A model generated the notes under the pieces. It had not been told where the DNA came from and made no database searches. It saw only the letters and a program-made list of their open reading frames with translations. Positions 1 through 5,337 of a DNA stretch of 6,672 nt are shown here, piece after piece. The translations under genes were made by a program, and so were the position numbers. The stretch lies in NCBI GenBank assembly GCA_041601535.1, contig JBFIHZ010000242.1:1-6672 (forward strand), written 5' to 3'. Positions within the stretch are counted from its first letter, which is position 1, and every line of letters begins with the position of its first letter. The DNA is from JBFIHZ01 sp041601535 (lineage in GTDB: Bacteria; Pseudomonadota; Gammaproteobacteria; Xanthomonadales; SZUA-36).

Positions 1-834
1 CACCTCCAGTTCGCCCAGCTCGTCAAACGCACCAGGGCCCGCGCCTTCAAGGTAGGGCGGGACGCTGACGCGGCGATCGCGGAAACTTTTCAGCGTCTGG
101 CACTGGCCAAACAGCCCGCGTTCGCGCACCCGCCGCACGTGGTTGAAATCCACCTCAGCGGTGATGATTTCGCGGCCACTGCCGGCGGTGTAGATCACCG
201 TACCGTCCGGGCCCACCACGGTGGAGCGGCCAAACCCCAGTTCCCCGGCATTGTTCAGGTTCATCAGCCAGACCTGGTTGATGGCCGCATTGGCGCGGGC
301 AATGGACAGCTCGACGTCGCGGTCGATGGTGGTGGTCATGGTGGGGCAGATGATGGCTTCGGCACCCATCCAGGCCAGCGTGCGCACCGTTTCCGGAAAC
401 CACATGTCGTAGCAGATGATCAGGCCGACCCGTCCCGCACCCGGCACATCGAATACGACGAACTCCTCGCCGCTGTTGACGCCTTGCTCATACGGTGCAA
501 ACGGGAACTGTTTGCGGTAGCGTGCCACCACCTCACCCTTGGGGTTGATCACCGGGGCCGTATTGAATACCCCTTCATCAGTGCGTTCGAAAATCGAACC
601 GGGAATCAGCCAGGTCTGGTGCCGGCGTGCCGCTTCCTGAAAGCAGCGCTCCACCTCGCCGGGCAATTCCACCGCCAGGTTGGGATTGGGGCCGAACGTG
701 CTCAGCTCGGGCAATACCATCATGTCTATCCAGGGATAGCGTGCCCGGGTGCGCGCAATTTCACGTTCGATCAGCGATAAATTGTCTTCGTTGTTCAGCG
801 CCAGCTGCAGGCCGGCGACAGCAAGATGACCCAT
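1..834 (-). CDS. Nitrilase-superfamily carbon-nitrogen hydrolase (amidase-like), 3' end missing
   Basis: Likely a cytoplasmic hydrolase of non-peptide C-N bonds (amide or nitrile); the substrate is unknown. 278 residues are visible with no stop before the window edge, so the C-terminus is cut. The superfamily triad is readable: Glu43 in LPELS, Lys108 in RYRKQ and Cys141 in IICYDMWFPE. Glu116 in the PYEQG segment fits the second, structural glutamate. The stretch after Lys108 and the CYDMWFPE block look more like aliphatic amidase/formamidase relatives than classical nitrilases, but that subfamily call is weak. Two in-frame ATGs compete. The one at 834 has GGAG six bases upstream. The one at 846 has AAGG only three bases away, so 834 is preferred and 846 would add four residues (MEKL). 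The gene lies 113 bp downstream of the MocR regulator in the same direction, which suggests control by it (inference). Confidence 0.9.
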   Translation of the reverse strand, partial: MGHLAVAGLQLALNNEDNLSLIEREIARTRARYPWIDMMVLPELSTFGPNPNLAVELPGEVERCFQEAARRHQTWLIPGSIFERTDEGVFNTAPVINPKGEVVARYRKQFPFAPYEQGVNSGEEFVVFDVPGAGRVGLIICYDMWFPETVRTLAWMGAEAIICPTMTTTIDRDVELSIARANAAINQVWLMNLNNAGELGFGRSTVVGPDGTVIYTAGSGREIITAEVDFNHVRRVRERGLFGQCQTLKSFRDRRVSVPPYLEGAGPGAFDELGELEV

Positions 835-873
835 CAGTTTCTCCATGTGCCTTGCGCGCGCTGACAGGCGCGA

Positions 874-886
874 CGCCAGTGTGGCG
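874..886. repeat. Short perfect hairpin between regulator and hydrolase genes
   Basis: CGCCA-gtg-TGGCG is a perfect 5-bp inverted repeat with a 3-nt loop. It lies 40 bp upstream of the hydrolase start at 834, in the 113-bp gap (835-947). The gap holds no convincing sigma70 promoter and no other gene. The dyad could be part of an operator or a small mRNA hairpin, but arms this short also occur by chance in GC-rich DNA. Confidence 0.4.
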
Positions 887-947
887 AAGCCTACCTTGGC
901 GGGGTTTGAAACGGATAGAACCAGATCGGCGGTGGTGATTAGGCCAG

Positions 948-2765
948 TCAGCCGTTCGTGCGGTGCAAAATGGCGTCATCCACGAGGTGTTTATTGGTGT
1001 TGTACCAACGGATGTGCTGACCATCCAGGGTGACATAAAAGGCCGATTTTTCACCGTAGGCCCAGCGTTTCCATTGCCGGCACCACAGGTCGCCTTCACG
1101 CCACCAGCGGCCACGGTCGCGGTCTTCATTGGCGTGCCCGGCACGGCCGGTCATGCGGCCATCGGCATGCAATTCGATGACGCAGGGGTCGCAGTACACG
1201 GTGCGGTAGATGATGCTGGCGCCGCTCAGCGTGCGTTGCAGTTCCTCACCGCGCAGCCAATGGGGGTTGTCTTCCTGCAGGGGCCCGCCATCCGCCTGAC
1301 TGATGTCCCACATCAGTTCACGCAGGCGTTCCACCCCTTCGCGGATCTTTTCCTGTGGAATACTGGTCACCCCCATGCGAAAGCAATTGCGCGAGGTGCT
1401 GGAGCCGGCGTAGTAGTGGGTATCCGGTTCAATCAGGATGCCGCGCTTGGCCGCTTCCCGCGCCAGCAGGTCCACGTCCACGTCATCCGGCGCGCGCACC
1501 CAGAACACCGTGCCACCCTGGTTGGGAATGGTGACAATGGACTTGGGGCGGTAGTGGTTCAGCGCATCACGCAGGGCATACCAGCGCTGCTGCATTTCCT
1601 GGTGCAGCCGCGCCATAAAGGCGTCGTAGTGGCCCAGCGACAGGAAATAGGCCGCGGTGCGCTGGTTGATCAGTGAAGGGCGGCCAATCATCATCTGCCG
1701 CAGGCGCCGCGCGGCGTGGATCAATTCAGGCGCAGCAACGATAAAACCGATGCGTAGTCCGGGTGCCAGTACCTTGGGCAGCGCAGAAACGTAGATCACC
1801 CGGTTGTCCGGGTCCATGCTGCGCAAGGCGGCATGCGGCTGGCCAAGAAAATTGCTTTCATGTTCAAAATCATCTTCGATGATGATCTGGTCCAGTTCAC
1901 GGGCTTTTTTCAGTAACGCCATGCGCCGCTCGTTGGGCATGGTCACCGCGGTAGGCACCTGGTGGCTGGGCGTGACGTATACGATGCGGGCTTCGTCCAG
2001 GCGGGAATTGATCACCATGCCGTGTTCATCAATCGGCTGGTGCAACACGCGGGTGCCGGACTGGCGCAACAGTTGGCCCATGCGCGGGTTGCCCGGATCC
2101 TCCACCGCCACGGAATTGTTGGCATTGGCCAGCAGGCAGGTCAGCAGGTACAGGGCATTCTGCTCACCCGGGGTGATCAGGATTTCATCCGGCTGGGCGG
2201 TAATCCCGCGCCGCGGCAGCATCTTGGTGCGGATTTCCTCGATCAGCACCGGATCATCGGCATCGCCTTCCGTCACCATGCCTTCATTGACAATGCGCGC
2301 GCCCAGCGCCATGCGGCTGGCTTCGCGCCATTGCGCGGTCGGGTACAGCGAGGCGTCGAAGTAGCCATCGATAAACGGGAAGGGGTGCTGCTGCCAGTTG
2401 GCCGGCCACTGGAACTGTGGCCTCTGGCCCACGTCCAGGCCGATGCGCTCACGCCAGCGGGCATGCTGGGCGCTGTCGCCACGCGGTGCTTCGTGCAGGC
2501 CGACGCGGTTCTCGCGGATATGTTCATTGACGTAGATGCCGCTGCGCTGTCGGCTTTCCAGGTAGCCTTCCTCGATCAGTTGCTCATAGGCCAGCACCAC
2601 GGTATTGCGCGCCACCCCCAGCTGTTCGGCCAGTTTGCGCGAGGACGGCAGGCGGCTGCCGCGCGCGCAGGCGCCCTTGAGAATGGCGTCCACCAGTTTC
2701 TGGCGAATCTGGGTTTGCAGGCTGGCGCTGCTGTCCGGATCCAGGTAGATCAGCACATCGCTCAT
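948..2765 (-). CDS. MocR-family (GntR-type wHTH + class I aminotransferase) transcriptional regulator with C-terminal extra domain
   Basis: A 605-residue cytoplasmic DNA-binding regulator. Residues about 1-78 form the winged helix (LPSSRKLAEQLGVARNTVV, then EEGYLESRQRSGIYV). Residues about 80-125 are a linker, and about 125-490 a fold-type I aminotransferase domain. MocR proteins usually use PLP to sense a metabolite rather than to catalyse. Visible hallmarks are VTPSHQVPTAVTMP (264-277), IEDDF (296-300), the predicted PLP lysine K331 in LPKVLAPGLRIGF, and R463 in FRMGV. Two positions are unusual: F300 where the family typically has Tyr, and Pro330 where Ser commonly precedes the lysine. Usual family length is about 450-500 residues; the extra tail (about 505-605) is rich in Trp, Gly and Asp. 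The ATG has GGAG seven bases upstream. The start is 15 bp after the smpB stop, so the two are probably co-transcribed. The hydrolase downstream is a candidate target. The family call is firm; the effector is unknown. Confidence 0.93.
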   Translation of the reverse strand: MSDVLIYLDPDSSASLQTQIRQKLVDAILKGACARGSRLPSSRKLAEQLGVARNTVVLAYEQLIEEGYLESRQRSGIYVNEHIRENRVGLHEAPRGDSAQHARWRERIGLDVGQRPQFQWPANWQQHPFPFIDGYFDASLYPTAQWREASRMALGARIVNEGMVTEGDADDPVLIEEIRTKMLPRRGITAQPDEILITPGEQNALYLLTCLLANANNSVAVEDPGNPRMGQLLRQSGTRVLHQPIDEHGMVINSRLDEARIVYVTPSHQVPTAVTMPNERRMALLKKARELDQIIIEDDFEHESNFLGQPHAALRSMDPDNRVIYVSALPKVLAPGLRIGFIVAAPELIHAARRLRQMMIGRPSLINQRTAAYFLSLGHYDAFMARLHQEMQQRWYALRDALNHYRPKSIVTIPNQGGTVFWVRAPDDVDVDLLAREAAKRGILIEPDTHYYAGSSTSRNCFRMGVTSIPQEKIREGVERLRELMWDISQADGGPLQEDNPHWLRGEELQRTLSGASIIYRTVYCDPCVIELHADGRMTGRAGHANEDRDRGRWWREGDLWCRQWKRWAYGEKSAFYVTLDGQHIRWYNTNKHLVDDAILHRTNG

Positions 2766-2780
2766 GGCAGCGCTCCGTGG

Positions 2781-3251
2781 TCAGCCACGTTTCATGATGC
2801 GACCTTTCTCCCGCTCCCAGTCGCGTTCCTTGACCACTTTGCGCTTGTCGTGCTGTTTCTTGCCCTTGGCCATGCCGATTTCCACCTTGGCGCGGCCTTT
2901 TGACCAGTACATCGCGGTCGGCACCACGGTGTAACCCTTACGGTCAACCGCGCCGATCAGCTGGTCCAGCTGGCGGCGGTGCAACAGCAACTTGCGGGTG
3001 CGCGTCGGGTCGGGTGTGATGTGCGTGGACACCGTGGGCAGGGGGTTGATCAGGCAGCCAAACAAAAAGGCCTCGTTGTTTTTCAACAGCACGTAGCTGT
3101 CGGCGAACTGCACGCGCCCTTCGCGCAGGGCTTTTACCTCCCAGCCTTCCAGTGCCAGGCCGGCTTCAATGCGCTCCTCAATGGCAAACTCAAAGCGGGC
3201 GCGCTTGTTCACCGCAATGGTTTTCTGGGTTTTCTTGTTGGAATCGTTCAT
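2781..3251 (-). CDS. smpB: SsrA-binding protein SmpB
   Basis: SmpB binds tmRNA (SsrA) and brings it to stalled ribosomes for trans-translation, tagging the nascent chain for proteolysis. The 156 residues match the family's usual length (E. coli about 160). Family-typical blocks are visible: NKRARFEF near 15-22, GLALEGWEVKALREGRVQFADSY (about 31-53), HITPDPTRTRKLLLHRRQL in the middle, and a basic tail from about 128 (KGKKQHDKRKVVKERDWEREKGRIMKR). That tail enters the mRNA channel in known structures. The ATG at 3251 has only a weak upstream AGG. The ssrA RNA gene, often close to smpB, is not in this window. The gene is divergent from ratA across 167 bp and is followed at 15 bp by the MocR gene. 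Confidence 0.98.
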   Translation of the reverse strand: MNDSNKKTQKTIAVNKRARFEFAIEERIEAGLALEGWEVKALREGRVQFADSYVLLKNNEAFLFGCLINPLPTVSTHITPDPTRTRKLLLHRRQLDQLIGAVDRKGYTVVPTAMYWSKGRAKVEIGMAKGKKQHDKRKVVKERDWEREKGRIMKRG

Positions 3252-3274
3252 GGTTGCCTATTCTATACAGCCAG

Positions 3275-3286
3275 CCGCGGCCGCGG
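3275..3286. repeat. 12-bp perfect GC palindrome in smpB-ratA spacer
   Basis: CCGCGGCCGCGG equals its own reverse complement. It lies 24 bp upstream of the smpB start and is followed at 3297-3306 by a second perfect palindrome, CCCGGCCGGG. In smpB mRNA these could fold into a stable leader structure if transcription starts upstream of them. A role as protein-binding site or leader structure is inference only. Confidence 0.6.
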
Positions 3287-3316
3287 GAGAAACTTGCCCG
3301 GCCGGGACGGCGGATC

Positions 3317-3377
3317 GGCCTGATGGGCCGCTATTCTACTGTGCCGCCACGCCCGCATGCTATGCTGGCATCAGGCC
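3317..3377. repeat. 9-bp inverted repeat bracketing the middle of the smpB-ratA spacer
   Basis: GGCCTGATG (3317-3325) and CATCAGGCC (3369-3377) are perfect reverse complements separated by 43 bp. The interval contains an ATTCTA (3333-3338), which on the minus strand reads TAGAAT, a possible smpB -10. The right arm ends just before the ratA promoter candidate. Possible operator half-sites for a looping or dimeric regulator, or coincidence. Confidence 0.5.
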
Positions 3378-3379
3378 CG

Positions 3380-3388
3380 TGGCATAAT
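3380..3388 (+). promoter_or_regulatory. Extended -10 promoter candidate for ratA-rnfH
   Basis: TGgCATAAT matches an extended -10 (TGn plus a hexamer 5/6 identical to TATAAT). No good -35 lies 17 bp upstream, which extended -10 promoters tolerate. Transcription would begin near 3395 and give a leader of about 24 nt before the ratA ATG at 3419. There is no clear Shine-Dalgarno before that ATG. Confidence 0.4.
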
Positions 3389-3418
3389 CACCTTTCCTGC
3401 AATGGCCTCTCAATTCAG

Positions 3419-3850
3419 ATGGAAATCTCCCGAACCGCCCTGGTACTGCATTCCGCCGAAAACATGTATGACCTGGTGCATGATGTTGCGTCCTATCCGC
3501 AATTCCTGAACTGGTGCACGGGTGCGCGGATACTGGAACAAACGCCCGAGCTGCAACTGGCCTGCCTGGAAATATCCATCGCCGGCTGGCGCCAGGACTT
3601 CACTACCCGCAATCGGCTGCAGGCGGGTGAACGCCTGTGCCTGTCGCTGGTGGAAGGGCCTTTCCAGCACCTCGCGGGTGAATGGAATTTCCAGCCGCTG
3701 GGGGACATGGGCTGCAAGATCAGCCTGCAACTGGAGTTTGATTTTTCCGGCGGACTGCTCAACAGCGCCTTCCGCCAGGGCTTTGCCCACGTGGCCGACC
3801 GTCTGGTGCAGGATTTCAGTCTGCGTGCTGACCGGGTTTACGGCGTATGA
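3419..3850 (+). CDS. ratA: RatA/PasT-like START-domain (COQ10-type) protein
   Basis: A 143-residue single-domain protein of the polyketide cyclase/START (COQ10-like) fold. E. coli RatA (also PasT) was described as a toxin blocking 70S ribosome association, while other work links these proteins to ubiquinone function and respiration, so the physiological role is debated. Matches to the E. coli protein from memory include ISRTALV at the start, AENMYDLVHDVASYPQFLNWCTGARILE (13-40), FTTRN (61-65), VEGPFQHLAGEWNF (78-91), LEFDFSGGLLNSAF (105-118) and a closing RADRVYGV. The reading frame is open upstream, but homology begins exactly at ATG 3419. The stop overlaps the rnfH start (ATGA), implying translational coupling. 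No transmembrane segment or signal peptide is seen. Confidence 0.93.
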   Translation: MEISRTALVLHSAENMYDLVHDVASYPQFLNWCTGARILEQTPELQLACLEISIAGWRQDFTTRNRLQAGERLCLSLVEGPFQHLAGEWNFQPLGDMGCKISLQLEFDFSGGLLNSAFRQGFAHVADRLVQDFSLRADRVYGV

Positions 3851-4179
3851 CGGCCACGGGTGAATCGCCCGCCGGCACCGATGGGCTGATCGGCGTGGAA
3901 GTGGCTTACGCCACTCCCCGTGAGCAACTGATCATCGCCGTGCAGGTACCGGCCGGCAGTTGCGCCGCTGATGCCATTGAATTGTCTGCCATTCGTGCCC
4001 GCTTTCCGGAGATTCCGGCCGAACCGGAGGTAGGTATTTTCAGCCGCAGAATTGTCCTGACACAGCGCTTGCAAGCGGGTGACCGGGTGGAAATTTATCG
4101 GCCACTGATTGCTGACCCCAAGGAAGTGCGCAGGCGCAAGGCCCTGAGCGACCGGGAAGCGCGTCAAAAAGGCGCGTGA
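3847..4179 (+). CDS. rnfH: RnfH family ubiquitin-like beta-grasp protein
   Basis: A small (110 residues) soluble beta-grasp protein. The family name comes from association with rnf electron-transport genes in some bacteria. In E. coli its homologue is encoded next to RatA and was proposed as the PasI antitoxin; the true function is unsettled. The diagnostic block GDRVEIYRPLIADPKEVRRR (about 78-97) is intact, and IGVEVAYATPREQLI near the N-terminus matches the first beta-hairpin. The protein starts with about 14 residues of poorly conserved Gly/Thr-rich sequence, making it slightly longer than the E. coli one (about 96). Its ATG overlaps the ratA TGA by four bases, so it is probably translated by re-initiation. 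It converges on bamE with only 19 bp between stops. Confidence 0.93.
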   Translation: MTATGESPAGTDGLIGVEVAYATPREQLIIAVQVPAGSCAADAIELSAIRARFPEIPAEPEVGIFSRRIVLTQRLQAGDRVEIYRPLIADPKEVRRRKALSDREARQKGA

Positions 4180-4198
4180 GACTGCCCGGTGGGCCGGT

Positions 4199-4753
4199 TC
4201 AGCCGTCGATGTCCGGCGAAGTGGTGTCGTCGGCGTTACGCTGGTCCATGGCCTTGTAGCCCTCTTCCAGCTTGCGGTCCTCGGCGGTCCGCTCGCCCAG
4301 GCCCTTGATGACCGGTTCCAGGGCCTCTTCGCTGGCTGATTCCACCGCCGCTTCCTGTGGATCGGCGGCAGGGGTGCTGGCGGCCGCTACCGGGCTGTCC
4401 TGCGTCTTGTCGGCTGAGCCTTTCGGGTCATCCGCGCCTTCGATTACGGCCAGCAGGTCGTTTTCAAAACGCAAAGTAACCGTGCGCTGGACCAGCGGGC
4501 CGCCACGGCGACTGAAGGTCTGCACGTAATCCCAGCGGTCCTGGGTAAAGGGGTCATGGATCGAGGGTGAACCCAGCACGAACAGCACCTGGCGCTTGTT
4601 CATGCCCACGTACAGCTGATCCAGGTCTTCCTGTTCCAACGCATTGCCTTGCTGGATATTCTGTTTGTAGATCAGGCCACAGGAACTTAAGGCCAGCAGC
4701 AACAGGCCAAGGCTGGCCAGCAGGGCAACATTTTTTCGGGGATTGATACGCAT
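4199..4753 (-). CDS. bamE: Outer membrane protein assembly factor BamE (SmpA/OmlA lipoprotein)
   Basis: A lipoprotein subunit of the BAM complex, anchored to the inner leaflet of the outer membrane, that helps fold beta-barrel proteins. The chosen ATG at 4753 gives a classic lipoprotein signal: basic MRINPRK, a hydrophobic core LLASLGLLLLAL and the lipobox LSSC with Cys25. Gly26 at +2 fits outer-membrane sorting. The reading frame extends 24 codons further upstream but would spoil the signal peptide. The BamE fold is visible at about 29-106: YKQNIQQGNALEQEDL, LYVGMNKRQVLFVLGSP (48-63), DPFTQDRWDYV (67-77) and TVTLRFENDLLAVIEG. Residues 107-184 are an Ala/Glu/Asp-rich, probably disordered tail absent from the 113-residue E. 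coli protein but similar in length to Pseudomonas OmlA (about 176). It is divergent from fur. Confidence 0.96.
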   Translation of the reverse strand: MRINPRKNVALLASLGLLLLALSSCGLIYKQNIQQGNALEQEDLDQLYVGMNKRQVLFVLGSPSIHDPFTQDRWDYVQTFSRRGGPLVQRTVTLRFENDLLAVIEGADDPKGSADKTQDSPVAAASTPAADPQEAAVESASEEALEPVIKGLGERTAEDRKLEEGYKAMDQRNADDTTSPDIDG

Positions 4754-4792
4754 GAAGTTCCAGGCCAAGGTGTTTAGAGTTTCGCAGAGCGT

Positions 4793-4808
4793 GAATGATA
4801 CAATATTC
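4793..4808. promoter_or_regulatory. Overlapping divergent promoter region of bamE and fur, with weak Fur-box-like dyad
   Basis: GAATGATACAATATTC sits in an AT-rich patch of the 117-bp spacer. On the plus strand TACAAT (4799-4804) is 5/6 to the sigma70 -10. The best -35 candidate, TTTAGA at 4773-4778, leaves a long 20-bp spacer. On the minus strand TATCAT or TATTGT in the same bases could serve bamE. The outer GAAT/ATTC arms are symmetric, and AATGATA resembles half of a Fur box, but the other half is poor. Overlapping omlA-fur promoters are known in Pseudomonas aeruginosa, which supports this location. Confidence 0.35.
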
Positions 4809-4817
4809 AGCGCTTGG

Positions 4818-4838
4818 CCATACACTGCATTTGTATGG
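4818..4838. promoter_or_regulatory. Dyad CCATACA-N7-TGTATGG in the fur leader (operator or mRNA hairpin)
   Basis: CCATACA (4818-4824) and TGTATGG (4832-4838) are perfect 7-bp inverted arms around a 7-nt centre, 32 bp upstream of the fur GTG. Downstream of the TACAAT promoter candidate, it would fold as a 7-bp hairpin in the fur 5' leader. As DNA it has the size of a dimeric-regulator operator. It does not match the Fur box. No binding protein can be assigned from the sequence. Confidence 0.5.
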
Positions 4839-4870
4839 ATTCGTTATCGTGCCGCAACAGAGGGCTTACA

Positions 4871-5278
4871 GTGGAAAACAAGAACCTGCGCCGGGTTGGT
4901 CTGAAAATCACCCATCCGCGCAAGCGCATATTCGAGATTTTGGAAAAAGAAGCCCATAAACACATGACGGCTGACGATATCTACCGTGTGCTGGTAGAAG
5001 AGGGCGAAGACATCGGCCTGGCCACGGTGTACCGGGTGTTGAACCAGTTCGAGTCCGCCGGGTTGGTGGCAAAACACAATTTCGAGGGTGGCCAGGCTTT
5101 TTACGAGCTGGATTCAGGTGAACACCACGATCACATGGTGTGCGTGGAAACCGGCAAAGTCATCGAGTTTGTCAGTGACGAGATCGAAGCATTGCAGGAA
5201 AAAATCGCTGCCGCCCACGGCTATACCATCGAAGACCACAGCCTGGTCATGTACGTACGGCCCCGTAACAAGAAATAA
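4871..5278 (+). CDS. fur: Ferric uptake regulator Fur
   Basis: An iron-responsive dimeric repressor; Fe(II)-bound Fur covers Fur boxes in promoters of iron-uptake genes. The GTG start gives 135 residues and an N-terminus (VENKNLRRVGLKIT) that parallels Pseudomonas Fur (MVENSELRKAGLKVT). AGAGGG lies six bases upstream. An in-frame ATG at 4835 and a TTG at 4814 lack a Shine-Dalgarno and would add residues unlike the family. The winged helix spans about 1-80, with the recognition segment GLATVYRVLNQFESAGL (49-65). Metal-site residues are visible: H31, E79, HHDH (85-88), E99 and H123. C91 is followed by VET, so the second Cys of the E. coli CxxC is missing, as in Pseudomonas, and the Cys-containing C-terminus is absent. 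It is divergent from bamE and convergent with recN. Confidence 0.98.
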   Translation: MENKNLRRVGLKITHPRKRIFEILEKEAHKHMTADDIYRVLVEEGEDIGLATVYRVLNQFESAGLVAKHNFEGGQAFYELDSGEHHDHMVCVETGKVIEFVSDEIEALQEKIAAAHGYTIEDHSLVMYVRPRNKK

Positions 5279-5337
5279 CCAGGCAAATCCCGACTCCGGG
5301 CCCAACGTGCCCAACACAACCGCGACCAGCGTAACAG
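5279..5337. other. Convergent fur-recN spacer without a clear terminator
   Basis: The 59 bp between the two stops contain only weak, mutually exclusive hairpins: CCCG-actc-CGGG at 5289-5300, and GGGC (5298-5301) with GCCC (5309-5312). There is also a short direct repeat GCCCAACGT/GCCCAACA (5300-5316). No T-run follows on either strand, so a standard intrinsic terminator is not supported. Confidence 0.5.

Noticed and set aside
139..780. 213-codon open frame on the plus strand at the left end
   Set aside because: It is antisense to the nitrilase-family hydrolase, whose complete catalytic residues make the minus strand clearly the coding one.
963..1676. 237-codon open frame on the plus strand opposite the 3' half of the MocR gene
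   Set aside because: It is antisense to an intact aminotransferase domain and has no independent support.
1962..2903. 313-codon open frame on the plus strand opposite the MocR gene and smpB
   Set aside because: It spans two well-identified genes on the other strand, shows no recognisable motif, and its His/Gln/Gly-rich composition is typical of an antisense frame in GC-rich coding DNA.
2781..3418. ssrA (tmRNA) or another RNA gene beside smpB
   Set aside because: No tmRNA-like tag-coding or tRNA-like end sequence is visible in the smpB flanks within this window.
3410..3790. Minus-strand open frame opposite ratA
   Set aside because: RatA homology on the plus strand covers it end to end, so it is a shadow frame.
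5279..5337. Intrinsic terminator between fur and recN
   Set aside because: The stems are only 4 bp, compete with each other, and no T-run follows on either strand.
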